This document shows, piece after piece, positions 24,046 to 32,997 of a stretch of 35,445 nucleotides of DNA (position 1 is its first letter; the number at the start of each line of letters is the position of its first letter). The position numbers were made by a program, and so were the translations under genes. This DNA is from Chloroflexota bacterium (GTDB lineage: Bacteria > Chloroflexota > Anaerolineae > Anaerolineales > DRMV01): NCBI GenBank assembly GCA_011322445.1, contig DRMV01000050.1:1-35445 (forward strand), in the 5' to 3' direction. The notes beneath the pieces are model-generated. The model did not search any database. It saw only the letters and a list, made by a program, of their open reading frames with translations, and was not told the DNA's origin.

Positions 24046-25176
24046 ATGCCCGAAGCCTTCATCGTCTCCGCCGTGCGCACGCCGATTGGGAAGGGGAAGC
24101 CCGCGGGGGCTTTGTATCCCTTCCAGCCGGTGGAACTGGCGTCTGCGGTCTTGACGGAAGCCGTGCAACGCGCCGGCGTCCGCCCTGAGTGGGTGGACGA
24201 TGTCATTTGGGGCGTCGTGACCCCCATCCGCGACCAGGGCGCTAACCTGGGGCGGTTGGCCGTGCTCAAGGCCGGTTTCCCGGTGGAGGTGCCTGCCGTG
24301 AGCATCAACCGCATGTGCGGTTCCAGCCAGCAGGCTGTGCATTTTGCTGCCCAGGCGATCCTGGCTGGTGACATGGACATTGTGGTCGCGGGGGGCACTG
24401 AGATGATGTCGCACCAGCCTCTGGGCGCCGATTACCCAGAAAAATGGCCTGAGATGCCCCACAAAATGGTGCACCAGGGCATCAGCGCGGAGTTGATTGC
24501 TGAAAAGTGGGGGCTGAGCCGGGAAGAACTGGATGATTTTGGCTATGAAAGCCATCGGCGGGCCATGCGCGCCATTCAGGAAGGCCGCTTTGACGCGCAA
24601 ATTTTGCCCCTCACCCGCCCCGATGGCCGCGTGGTGAAGGTAGATGAAGGCGTACGTATGCCGCCTGACCGCGAGAAAATGCGCACCCTGCCGCCTGCCT
24701 TCAAGCCCGATGGCGTGGTCACCGCCGGCAACGCGAGCCAGATTAGCGACGGCGCGGGGGCGCTGGTGATTGCTTCTGCCAGGGCCGTGGGGCGCTGGAA
24801 CCTGATGCCCCGCGCTCGCATTGTGGCCCGGGCGGTGGTCGGCACTGACCCCACGCTGATGCTCGACGGCCCCATCCCCGCGACCCGCAAGGTGCTCAAG
24901 ATGGCCGGGCTTTCGCTGGATGAGATGGATGTCATTGAAATCAACGAGGCTTTTGCCAGCGTGGTGCTGGCCTGGCAGCGGGAACTCCAGCCCGACATGC
25001 GCAAGGTGAACCCCAACGGCGGCGCGATTGCCCACGGCCACCCGTTAGGCGCCACCGGGGCGATTTTGATGACCAAATTGCTCTACGAACTGGAACGCAT
25101 CCGTGGGCGTTATGGCCTGCAGGTGATGTGCATCGGTCACGGCATGGCGACCGCCACCATCATCGAGCGCGTGTGA
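24046..25176 (+). CDS. Thiolase (acetyl-CoA C-acyltransferase)
   Basis: The 376-residue enzyme either splits 3-ketoacyl-CoA in beta-oxidation or condenses two acetyl-CoA. The nucleophile C91 lies in NRMCGSSQQA, and the catalytic histidine H332 in NPNGGAIAHGHPLGATG. The second cysteine C362 is in VMCIGHGMATA. Most thiolases have CxGGG there, while this one has CIGHGMA, so the oxyanion region is slightly unusual. AAGGAG at 24034-24039 fixes the start at ATG 24046. It lies 92 bp downstream of the regulator gene. No other beta-oxidation gene is adjacent, so physiological direction is open. Confidence 0.9.
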   Translation: MPEAFIVSAVRTPIGKGKPAGALYPFQPVELASAVLTEAVQRAGVRPEWVDDVIWGVVTPIRDQGANLGRLAVLKAGFPVEVPAVSINRMCGSSQQAVHFAAQAILAGDMDIVVAGGTEMMSHQPLGADYPEKWPEMPHKMVHQGISAELIAEKWGLSREELDDFGYESHRRAMRAIQEGRFDAQILPLTRPDGRVVKVDEGVRMPPDREKMRTLPPAFKPDGVVTAGNASQISDGAGALVIASARAVGRWNLMPRARIVARAVVGTDPTLMLDGPIPATRKVLKMAGLSLDEMDVIEINEAFASVVLAWQRELQPDMRKVNPNGGAIAHGHPLGATGAILMTKLLYELERIRGRYGLQVMCIGHGMATATIIERV

Positions 25177-25208
25177 TTGTATGAGCATCCAGGAAAACCG
25201 CTGAGAGT

Positions 25209-25285
25209 ATCCTGCATCCTGCACCCTGCATCCTGCACCCTGCACCCTGCATCCTGCAACTTGCAACTTGCAACTTGCAACTTGC
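25209..25285 (+). repeat. 7-bp tandem repeat, eleven exact-length units
   Basis: Eleven 7-mers run in perfect register, as seven ATCCTGC/ACCCTGC units followed by four AACTTGC units. All end TGC. It fills the gap between the thiolase and the converging HD-PncC gene. No flanking direct repeats, spacers or CRISPR-like unit lengths are present. Confidence 0.9.
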
Positions 25286-25294
25286 ACCCCACCC

Positions 25295-26431
25295 TTAGCG
25301 CGATGCGGCGTTGAGCACTTCCACCAGCCACTGCAAGGCCTGCCCGGCAGTGGCTTTTTTGTTGCCGATGCGGTCGTGGGGCCAGACGAAGCGGCGCGCC
25401 CATGTGCCTTCCGGCGTGCTGATGGCAATCCACGTGGTGCCTACCGGCTTTTCGCGGGTGCCGCCGCCCGGCCCTGCCACGCCGCTGACCGCAATCGCGA
25501 CGTCGGCGGCCAAAGCCCGCTTCGCGCCTGCGGCCATCAACCGCACCACCGGCTCGCTGACCGCCCCGTGGGCTTCCAGCACCGCCCACGGCACGCCCAG
25601 CAGCCGCACTTTGGCGTCGTAGGCGTAAGCCATGACGCCGCCAGCAAAGTAGGCCGACGAGCCGGGAATGTCGGTGATGCGGCTGCCAATCAGCCCACCG
25701 GTGCACGATTCTGCAGTTGCCAGCCGCCAGCCCCGCTCGACCAGCAGGGGGCCAATGAGTGCTTCGGGGGCCTGCCACTGCTCCGGCGTCAGGTCGCGGC
25801 CTTCCATTTCGTCGGCCAGCGCCTCGAAATAAGCCCGCATGACGGCGTCGCGGCGGGCGGCTACGGCCCGCGCCGCGGGGGTAAACAGGCGTTCCCGCAG
25901 GCGGCGCAGTTTGAAAAGATGTTCGTGGTAGGCGCTGTGGGGTTCGCCGGGGATTTTCTCGCCGGTTGCCAGAAACTGTGCGGAAGGCGGCGCGTAGATG
26001 GGGCTGCCGTGGGAAACCGCGTAGGCGATGGCCCGCGCCACGCCGATCGCACCGATGGCGTCCAGTTTGTCCGCGTCGAAGAGTACCTGTGCTTCGAGGG
26101 TGCGCGGCGGGTCGCCGGTGCGGAAACGGTGGGTGCGGATGGCCTCTTCCACCGCGGCAATTTTGGCTTCCGGCCAGCCCTTGGCGGCCAGCACTTCGCG
26201 CGCAAAGGCCGCAGAAGCGTGGTGATGTTCGCCGCGGGCCGCGCTTTCCAGATGCCCTGCCGCGCCGGTCGCGTCGTGCAACAGCGCCGCGGCGCGCACT
26301 ACCCCGGCATCGGCGCCGCTTTCCTGTGCCAGGAATTCGGCCATGCGCAGCACGCGCAAAATGTGGCCGAAGCCGTGGGTGGGGTCGTCGTCGTACCAGG
26401 CGCGGGCTTCGTCCAGCGTCAAAGGTTGCAT
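25295..26431 (-). CDS. Fusion of an HD hydrolase with a nicotinamide-nucleotide amidase (PncC/CinA C-terminal) domain
   Basis: The 378-residue protein joins two enzymes. Residues 1-205 are an HD phosphohydrolase of the YedJ/YpgQ kind: H23 in THGFGH, H52-D53 in ALLHD, HHH (69-71) and LFDADKLDAIG (117-127). Residues 222-378 are the CinA C-terminal domain, which deamidates NMN in pyridine nucleotide recycling: ESCTGGLIG (241-249), GAVSE, SGVAGPGGGT (316-325), KPVGTTW. The usual partner of this domain is the MoaB-like CinA N-terminus, which is absent. Start ATG 26431 has TGAGGG upstream and lies 7 bp after the small membrane gene. Its stop precedes the 7-bp repeat array. Confidence 0.88.
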   Translation of the reverse strand: MQPLTLDEARAWYDDDPTHGFGHILRVLRMAEFLAQESGADAGVVRAAALLHDATGAAGHLESAARGEHHHASAAFAREVLAAKGWPEAKIAAVEEAIRTHRFRTGDPPRTLEAQVLFDADKLDAIGAIGVARAIAYAVSHGSPIYAPPSAQFLATGEKIPGEPHSAYHEHLFKLRRLRERLFTPAARAVAARRDAVMRAYFEALADEMEGRDLTPEQWQAPEALIGPLLVERGWRLATAESCTGGLIGSRITDIPGSSAYFAGGVMAYAYDAKVRLLGVPWAVLEAHGAVSEPVVRLMAAGAKRALAADVAIAVSGVAGPGGGTREKPVGTTWIAISTPEGTWARRFVWPHDRIGNKKATAGQALQWLVEVLNAASR

Positions 26432-26438
26432 GGGGCCC

Positions 26439-26621
26439 TCACCGCATCAAATAACTGGCGATGGCTGCCCCCACTGCCAGCAGCAGGATGACAAAGCACC
26501 CAATGGTGACCAGGTGCCAGGCCAATTTGATGAAAACTTTGAGCAGGAATAGCACGATGAGCAGCGCCACGGCGGCGGCAACAATGGTCAGCAAGGTAGA
26601 GCCTACAGCAGCGGTGGACAT
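26439..26621 (-). CDS. Small membrane protein of unknown function
   Basis: The 60-residue protein is almost wholly hydrophobic, with two transmembrane helices (about 8-32 and 36-56). ATG 26621 follows AGGAGG by 7 nt, a strong site. The start overlaps the end of hutI by 19 bp and the stop lies 7 bp before the HD-PncC gene, so all three are probably one mRNA. I do not recognise the family. Confidence 0.75.
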   Translation of the reverse strand: MSTAAVGSTLLTIVAAAVALLIVLFLLKVFIKLAWHLVTIGCFVILLLAVGAAIASYLMR

Positions 26622-27883
26622 GTCAGTCCTCCTTCCACACGGTAGAAGCGCCCGCGCTTGACCACCCAGGCGACCACATTTGCGCCAAAGCGGTAAGCCA
26701 GGTGGCGGTAGTCGGGCGTTTCCAGAATGAGAAAATCGGCCTGTTTGCCGATCTCCAGCGAGCCGAGGCGGTCGGCGCGCTGGACGGCCGCGGCGGCGTT
26801 GATGGTGGCCGCCGCCAGCGCCTGGGCAGGCGTCAGCCCCATCGCGCGGCAGGCCAGCGCCATGGCGAAGGGCATGCTTTCACACCACGCGGTGCCAGGG
26901 TTGCAGTCGGTGGCTAACGCCAGCAGGCCATCGGCTTCCAGGATGGCTTTCGCGGGCGTGTAGTGCGCTTCAGCCAGGCCAAAGGGAGTGCAGGGCAGCG
27001 CCACGGCCACGGTGTCGGAGGCCGCGAGGACGCGGATGTCGGCTTCGGATGTTGCCACCAGATGGTCGGCGGAAGCCGCGCCCAGGTCAGCAGCCAGCGC
27101 CGCGCCGCCCAGGTTGTCGAATTCGTCCGCATGTACCTTCAGCGGGAAGCCCAGGGCTTGCGCGGTTTCCAGAATGCAGCGGGTTTGCTCAAGGTCAAAG
27201 GCGCCGGTTTCGCAAAACACATCCACAAAGGGCAACGGCCGCCCGTGGCCATGCACCTGCCACCATTCCTTGAGCGCAGGCAGCATGTCGCGGCAAATCA
27301 GGCGGGCATAATCGTCGGCGCGGCCCTCGAACTCTGGCGGTATGGCGTGCGCGGCGAGGAACGTCGGCACCAACTCCCACGGGCCTTCGTCGTCCAGCGC
27401 CAGAATGGCTTCCAGCATCTTGAACTCGGCGGCGGTGGCGAGGCCGTAGCCGGTTTTGACTTCGAGGGTGGTCGCGCCGTGAGCGAAAGCGCGCAGCAGC
27501 CGCGGGCGGGTTTCGGCCATCAGGGCTTCCACCGAGGCGCGGCGGGTGGCCTGCACTGTGGAAAGAATGCCGCCGCCCGCTTGCAAAATTTCGAGGTAGG
27601 TTTTGCCCTCCAGCCGCATTTCGAACTCGGCGGCGCGTTCGCCAGCCCAGAGGGCGTGGGTGTGGGGGTCCACCAGGCCGGGCACTACCGCGCGCCCCTG
27701 TGCGTCGAAGCGCGGCTCGTTGGGGAAGGCCGGCGTGATTTCGGCTTCCGGCCCCAGCGCGACGATGCGCCCTGCCTGCACCACCAGCGCCGCGTTGGGG
27801 ATGATTTCCAGCGTGCCCAAACGGCGGCCGCGCTGCGGCCCGCCTTGCGGTGTGACCAGTTGACCGATGTTGTGAATCAGCAT
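26603..27883 (-). CDS. hutI: Imidazolonepropionase
   Basis: The 426-residue cytosolic amidohydrolase opens imidazolone-5-propionate to formiminoglutamate, the third step of histidine breakdown. Metal ligands H74 and H76 lie in [13 protein letters not shown]. The family motifs [60 protein letters not shown] and [14 protein letters not shown] are all present. Start ATG 27883 follows AGGAGG with 7-nt spacing. None of hutH, hutU or hutG is adjacent, so the rest of the pathway must lie elsewhere or be missing. It is the first gene of a three-gene minus-strand cluster. Confidence 0.94.
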   Translation of the reverse strand: MLIHNIGQLVTPQGGPQRGRRLGTLEIIPNAALVVQAGRIVALGPEAEITPAFPNEPRFDAQGRAVVPGLVDPHTHALWAGERAAEFEMRLEGKTYLEILQAGGGILSTVQATRRASVEALMAETRPRLLRAFAHGATTLEVKTGYGLATAAEFKMLEAILALDDEGPWELVPTFLAAHAIPPEFEGRADDYARLICRDMLPALKEWWQVHGHGRPLPFVDVFCETGAFDLEQTRCILETAQALGFPLKVHADEFDNLGGAALAADLGAASADHLVATSEADIRVLAASDTVAVALPCTPFGLAEAHYTPAKAILEADGLLALATDCNPGTAWCESMPFAMALACRAMGLTPAQALAAATINAAAAVQRADRLGSLEIGKQADFLILETPDYRHLAYRFGANVVAWVVKRGRFYRVEGGLTCPPLL

Positions 27884-27900
27884 GGCTGCCTCCTGCTGCA

Positions 27901-27913
27901 ATTATACGCCAAA
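27901..27913 (-). promoter_or_regulatory. hutI promoter -10 region
   Basis: TTTGGCGTATAAT on the minus strand is identical to the 13-mer upstream of the M32 carboxypeptidase gene. The TATAAT lies at 27906-27901 and the start would be near 27894, about 11 nt before the hutI ATG. Confidence 0.5.
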
Positions 27914-27917
27914 CCGC

Positions 27918-27946
27918 TTGACCCGCTCGCGGCGCGCGGCTATACT
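27918..27946 (+). promoter_or_regulatory. Sigma-70-type promoter for dcd
   Basis: TTGACC (27918-27923) and TATACT (27941-27946) are separated by exactly 17 bp. The start would be near 27953, giving a leader of about 22 nt that contains the AGGGAGG ribosome site (27963-27969). Confidence 0.8.
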
Positions 27947-27974
27947 GAAAACATCTTTTCCCAGGGAGGCTGGC

Positions 27975-28529
27975 ATGGGCTTGAAACACGACCATTGGAT
28001 TCGCAAAATGGCGCTGGAACACGGTATGATCGAGCCATTCGTGGAAAACCAGGTGCGCGAAGGTGTGCTTTCGTATGGCGTGTCTTCCTATGGCTATGAC
28101 GTCCGTGTGGCCGATGAGTTCAAGATTTTTACCAACGTCTATTCCACGGTGGTTGACCCCAAAGGCTTCGACGCCCGCTCGATGGTGGATTTCAAGGGCG
28201 ATGTGTGCGTCATTCCGCCCAATTCCTTTGCGCTGGCGCGCACGGTGGAATACTTCCGCATTCCGCGCGGGGTGCTGACGCTGTGCGTGGGGAAGTCTAC
28301 CTATGCGCGCTGCGGCATCATCGTGAACGTCACGCCCCTGGAGCCGGAATGGGAGGGCTACGTCACGCTGGAGATTTCCAACACCACGCCCTTGCCCGCG
28401 AAAATCTACGCCAACGAGGGCATCGCACAGATGATTTTCTTCGAGGCCGATGAGGAATGTCGCGTGTCGTATGCTGACAAGAAGGGGAAATATCAGCGGC
28501 AGGGCGGCATTGTGCTGCCAAAATTGTAA
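27975..28529 (+). CDS. dcd: dCTP deaminase
   Basis: The 184-residue enzyme deaminates dCTP to dUTP for thymidylate synthesis in the cytosol. It has the trimeric dUTPase fold: SSYGYDVRV (37-45), [14 protein letters not shown], and [28 protein letters not shown] containing the catalytic glutamate, followed by the C-terminal [14 protein letters not shown]. Length fits bacterial Dcd (about 190). ATG 27975 follows AGGGAGG; the frame is open farther upstream but crosses its own promoter. Bifunctional dCTP deaminase-dUTPase has similar motifs and cannot be excluded. Confidence 0.94.
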   Translation: MGLKHDHWIRKMALEHGMIEPFVENQVREGVLSYGVSSYGYDVRVADEFKIFTNVYSTVVDPKGFDARSMVDFKGDVCVIPPNSFALARTVEYFRIPRGVLTLCVGKSTYARCGIIVNVTPLEPEWEGYVTLEISNTTPLPAKIYANEGIAQMIFFEADEECRVSYADKKGKYQRQGGIVLPKL

Positions 28530-28570
28530 CCATGCTGCCGGGGTAGCCGGCGGTGGGGGTTAAAAACGAA

Positions 28571-28598
28571 CAGCGACAGGGTTTGTGCCCTGTCGCTG
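28571..28598 (-). terminator. Bidirectional terminator between dcd and rplT
   Basis: A perfect 11-bp stem (28571-28581 with 28588-28598) has a 6-nt loop. On the minus strand it is followed by TTCGTTTTT, a good tail for the infC-rpmI-rplT operon. On the plus strand the tail (AAGTGTTTTG) is weaker. Confidence 0.85.
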
Positions 28599-28621
28599 AA
28601 GTGTTTTGAGGGAGAGACGCT

Positions 28622-28975
28622 TTACTTGACGGCTTCCATGGCTTTGTCCACCACGGCTTTGAAGGCTTGGGGGTGGCGGACGGCCAGGTCGGCCAGCATT
28701 TTGCGGTTGATGGTGATGTCAGCGGCCTTCATGGCGTGGATGAGGCGGCTGTAGGTGGTGCCGTTTTGCCGCGCCGCCGCGTTGATGCGGGCGATCCACA
28801 AACGGCGCAGGTCGCGTTTGCGGGTGCGGCGGTCGCGATAGGCATACCAGAGGCTCTTGAGCATGGCCTCGTTGGCGCGCCGGAAGCGCCGGGAACGCGC
28901 GCCATATTGCCCTTTGGTGAGTTTGAGAATTTTCTTGTGGCGTCGGCGACGCACAAAACCTGTCTTGACTCGCAT
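28622..28975 (-). CDS. rplT: 50S ribosomal protein L20
   Basis: The 117-residue basic protein binds 23S rRNA early in large-subunit assembly, and in several bacteria represses the infC operon. The N-terminal extension [18 protein letters not shown] and the motifs [28 protein letters not shown] and LWIARINAA are standard. Length matches the family (118). ATG 28975 follows GGAGG. It is the last gene of the operon, 87 bp after rpmI. Confidence 0.97.
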   Translation of the reverse strand: MRVKTGFVRRRRHKKILKLTKGQYGARSRRFRRANEAMLKSLWYAYRDRRTRKRDLRRLWIARINAAARQNGTTYSRLIHAMKAADITINRKMLADLAVRHPQAFKAVVDKAMEAVK

Positions 28976-29062
28976 GGTAACCTCCTGCGGTCCCCTGGGC
29001 GCCGACGGTTGACCCGCCCGTTGTTAGTGCACCCAGCAGCCGCAATCAAAAAAATGGGAATC

Positions 29063-29302
29063 TCAGGCGGACTGTTTCTTCAGGTAGGGCGCAAGGCGAT
29101 GGACGCGCTTGATAATGCCCTTCCCCTCCACAGGCAACATCTCGGTGAACAGGCGCTTGGTGCGCTTGGAAGTGTGGCGCCGCAGGTGGCTTTTGCCGCC
29201 TTTGGTGCGCACCAGTTTGCCCGAGCCCGTCACGCGGAAGCGCTTGCTGGTTGCCTTGTGGGTCTTGATCTTGTACTTTTTGGTTCGCTGTTTGCGCGGC
29301 AC
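29063..29302 (-). CDS. rpmI: 50S ribosomal protein L35
   Basis: The 79-residue basic protein of the large subunit shows [19 protein letters not shown] and [13 protein letters not shown]. It is about 12-14 residues longer than usual (about 65), with the extra part at the N-terminus ([10 protein letters not shown]). The start is GTG 29302: a GAGGAGA site at 29311-29317 is 8 nt upstream, and the frame holds no nearer ATG. It sits 48 bp after infC. Confidence 0.94.
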   Translation of the reverse strand: MPRKQRTKKYKIKTHKATSKRFRVTGSGKLVRTKGGKSHLRRHTSKRTKRLFTEMLPVEGKGIIKRVHRLAPYLKKQSA

Positions 29303-29350
29303 TTTAATGCTCTCCTCTTACCTTGAGATATGGGAAACTTCCCACAGGAC

Positions 29351-29875
29351 TCACTTTTTCTTTTTGGCTGGTGCCAGAATCATCAGCATGGAGCGGCCTT
29401 CCAGCGCAGGCGGTTTTTCGACCACCGCGATATCGGCCAGGGCTTCGGCGACCTCTTTCAGGTCTTCCAGCGCGATTTCGGGGTAGGTGATTTCCCGCCC
29501 GCGAAAAAGCATGCGCACCCGCACTTTCATGCCCTTTTCCAGCCATTTGCGCGCGCTGCGCACTTTAAATTCGCGATGGTGTTCACTGGTTTTGGGGCGC
29601 AGGCGCAATTCTTTGATTTCGACCTTGGCTTGTGCCTTACGGGCCTGGCGCTCTTTCTTCGAGCGCTCGTACAGGAATTTGCCAAAATCCATCACGCGGC
29701 AGACCGGTGGCTTGGCATTGGGGGCCACTTCCACCAGGTCGAGGTTGGCTTCCCGCGCGATGCGCAACGCCTCGGCGCGCGAAACCACGCCAATGTTGTC
29801 GCCGTTCGGGCCGACCAGCCGCACTTCGGGCGCACGGATGGCCTCGTTGATCCTGTAATCGCTTGCTTTGGCTAT
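29351..29875 (-). CDS. infC: Translation initiation factor IF-3, ATA start
   Basis: The 174-residue factor binds the 30S subunit, blocks 50S joining and checks the start codon. The N-terminal domain (about 5-75) has DYRINEAIRAPEVRL and PVCRVMDFGKF, followed by a basic linker and the C-terminal domain (about 88-170: KELRLRPKTSEHHRE). No ATG or GTG lies at a sensible distance from the perfect AGGAGG (29883-29888). Seven bases after it comes ATA at 29873-29875, the proposed start. Rare start codons are a known feature of infC (AUU in E. coli), allowing IF-3 to limit its own synthesis. The in-frame GTG at 29908 would put the ribosome site inside the gene. Confidence 0.93.
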   Translation of the reverse strand: MAKASDYRINEAIRAPEVRLVGPNGDNIGVVSRAEALRIAREANLDLVEVAPNAKPPVCRVMDFGKFLYERSKKERQARKAQAKVEIKELRLRPKTSEHHREFKVRSARKWLEKGMKVRVRMLFRGREITYPEIALEDLKEVAEALADIAVVEKPPALEGRSMLMILAPAKKKK

Positions 29876-29889
29876 GGCCGTTCCTCCTG

Positions 29890-29930
29890 AACAAAAGACA
29901 AACAGCACCCGCGGGTGCTGCGCGGCACCT
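29890..29930 (-). promoter_or_regulatory. Putative attenuator in the infC leader
   Basis: In the RNA, a perfect 18-nt palindrome (29920-29903) forms a 7-8-bp hairpin, followed by TTTGTCTTTTGTT (29902-29890), a U-rich tail of an intrinsic terminator. The left arm can instead pair upstream, GGTGC (29929-29925) with GCACC (29918-29914), which would prevent the terminator. In Bacillus the same operon is attenuated by L20, so L20 is the obvious candidate effector, by inference. Confidence 0.6.
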
Positions 29931-29942
29931 TACCGAGGCCAA

Positions 29943-29971
29943 AGCATACCATAACTCGCGAGGGGCGTCAA
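29943..29971 (-). promoter_or_regulatory. Promoter of the infC-rpmI-rplT operon
   Basis: On the minus strand TTGACG (29971-29966) and TATGCT (29948-29943) have a 17-bp spacer, and the -10 is preceded by TGG (extended). The predicted start near 29936 leaves a leader of about 60 nt that contains the attenuator. Confidence 0.8.
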
Positions 29972-30044
29972 CTTTAAACGCGGCAGAAATGAGTCACTTG
30001 CGGTATGATTGGGAAAGCCTGTTTTTTGTGGAGGTAAACCCCTG

Positions 30045-30851
30045 ATGCACATTGTGGTGACCAACGATGACGGTGTGTTTGAGCCCGGTTTGCTGGCGCT
30101 GGCCCAGGCGCTGCGTCAAATTCCGGGTAGCACAGTGAGCGTGGTGGCGCCTGACCGCAATTGGTCGGTCAGCGGGCATGTGAAGACGCTGACGCGCCCC
30201 TTGCGGGCCTGGCCGGTGCGGCTGGAAGACGGCAGCGAGGCGCTGGCCACCGATGGCGCGCCTTCCGATTGCGTGGCAATGGCGTTGTTGGGGCTGGTGC
30301 CCCAGCCGGTGGACCTGGTGGTTTCGGGCATCAACCCCAATGCGAATGTGGGGCACGATATTACCTATTCCGGCACGGTGACGGCGGCAATGGAGGCGGT
30401 GATTTTCGGCGTGCCGGCGATTGCGGTGTCGCTGGAGCGGGAAGGCGCGCCGCTTTCCCAACTGGATTTTGCCCCTGCGGCGCGGGTCGCCCGCTGGGTG
30501 GCTGAATATGTGCTGAGGCACGGCCTGCCCGCGGAAGTGTTGCTCAATGTCAATGTGCCGCATCGCCCGCTGGAAGCCCTGCAGGGCCTGCGGGTGACGC
30601 GGCTGGGGCGGAGGGTGTATCGCGATGCACTGGTGCGGCGGGAAGACCCGTGGGGGCGGCCTTATTACTGGATTGGCGGTGGGGCGCCCGAAGGGGTAGC
30701 GGAGCCTGGCACCGACATTGGCGCGCTGGCCGAGGGCGCCGTTTCGGTGACGCCGATCCAAATGGACATGACAGCCTATGGGGTGTTGGACGACTTGCGG
30801 GGCGGCCTGGAAGGGTTTCCTGGCCCCTGGGCGAAGGGTGAAAAGGGCTGA
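30045..30851 (+). CDS. surE: 5'/3'-nucleotidase SurE
   Basis: The 268-residue metal phosphatase removes phosphate from nucleoside monophosphates in the cytosol. The N-terminus HIVVTNDDG (2-10) carries the metal-binding aspartates, followed by VVAPDRNWSVSG, ATDGAPSDCVAMAL, VSGINPNANVGHDITYSGTVTAAMEA and LLNVNVP, all family hallmarks. Start ATG 30045 follows GGAGGT (30030-30035) with 9-nt spacing. It is divergent from infC; a TATGAT at 30004-30009 may be its -10. The rRNA operon promoter begins 33 bp after the stop, with no terminator in between, so read-through is possible. Confidence 0.94.
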   Translation: MHIVVTNDDGVFEPGLLALAQALRQIPGSTVSVVAPDRNWSVSGHVKTLTRPLRAWPVRLEDGSEALATDGAPSDCVAMALLGLVPQPVDLVVSGINPNANVGHDITYSGTVTAAMEAVIFGVPAIAVSLEREGAPLSQLDFAPAARVARWVAEYVLRHGLPAEVLLNVNVPHRPLEALQGLRVTRLGRRVYRDALVRREDPWGRPYYWIGGGAPEGVAEPGTDIGALAEGAVSVTPIQMDMTAYGVLDDLRGGLEGFPGPWAKGEKG

Positions 30852-30883
30852 AAAACGAGTTTGGGCAATTTTCTTGAAATCCC

Positions 30884-30911
30884 TTGACTTCTGGGGCGAT
30901 GCGCGTATAAT
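30884..30911 (+). promoter_or_regulatory. rRNA operon promoter P1
   Basis: TTGACT (30884-30889) and a perfect TATAAT (30906-30911) have a 16-bp spacer. The sequence just before is A/T-rich and may serve as an UP element. The start is near 30918, so the leader to 16S is about 320 nt. That leader holds a small hairpin (GGCGC 30976-30980 / GCGCC 30985-30989) and P2, and no gene. Confidence 0.85.
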
Positions 30912-31081
30912 TCCGCCCGTGCTTGACGGATGGTTTCGCCTCCACAGCGAGGCAAACCGATAACAACCGAGGAGAGGCGCAGCAGCGCCAGAGACCAGGG
31001 CTCGAGAAAGTGGAAGCCTGTTCGGTCTGGCAGCCGGTGTCGGGAAACGAGACATCGGTTGTTGTTGTCTCCCCAAAAACC

Positions 31082-31110
31082 TTGACAGAGCCGAGCCTGG
31101 CAAGTAGAAT
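31082..31110 (+). promoter_or_regulatory. rRNA operon promoter P2
   Basis: A perfect TTGACA (31082-31087) is followed after exactly 17 bp by TAGAAT (31105-31110). It is a second, tandem promoter about 130 bp upstream of the 16S gene. Confidence 0.8.
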
Positions 31111-31137
31111 TGGGCTTGCTCGAATGAGGGAGCGGGA

Positions 31138-31165
31138 CCTTAACAACTGAAGAGTGACAGGAAGC
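31138..31165 (+). other. 16S processing stem, 5' arm
   Basis: These 28 bases are complementary, with one G-U pair, to 32860-32887 after the 16S gene. The long duplex loops out the 16S precursor and is the expected RNase III processing site. Confidence 0.9.
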
Positions 31166-31238
31166 AGAAGCGACCTGTCGATTCTGACGAGTTTTACAGG
31201 ACAACGATCCGTGTAGACAAACGCCGAAAGGCGATACT

Positions 31239-32775
<1,537 letters not shown>

Positions 32776-32859
32776 CTATGGAAAATCTCGGGGCTGGGGC
32801 CTTGGCCCTGGCTTCCGAACAAGCCCCGTCGTGTGCTGGGGCGACAGAATCGGCAGGCG

Positions 32860-32887
32860 GCTTCCTGTCACTCTTCAGTTGTTGAGG
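32860..32887 (+). other. 16S processing stem, 3' arm
   Basis: Pairs with 31138-31165 over 28 bp to enclose the 16S precursor. It starts 85 nt after the mature 3' end and finishes 20 nt before tRNA-Ile. Confidence 0.9.
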
Positions 32888-32906
32888 GCGTTTTTCCCTC
32901 GTGCGT

Positions 32907-32980
<74 letters not shown>

Positions 32981-32997
32981 CCTCTTTGAGAGGTTTT

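Noticed and set aside
25209-25285. CRISPR array
   Set aside because: The unit is 7 bp with no spacers and no cas genes are near; it is a plain tandem repeat.
25295-26431. HD and PncC parts as two separate genes
   Set aside because: The frame is continuous with no stop, and there is no ribosome site or start codon at a fitting place between the two domains.
26603-27883. Complete histidine utilisation operon
   Set aside because: Only hutI is present; neighbours are a small membrane protein, the HD-PncC fusion and dcd.
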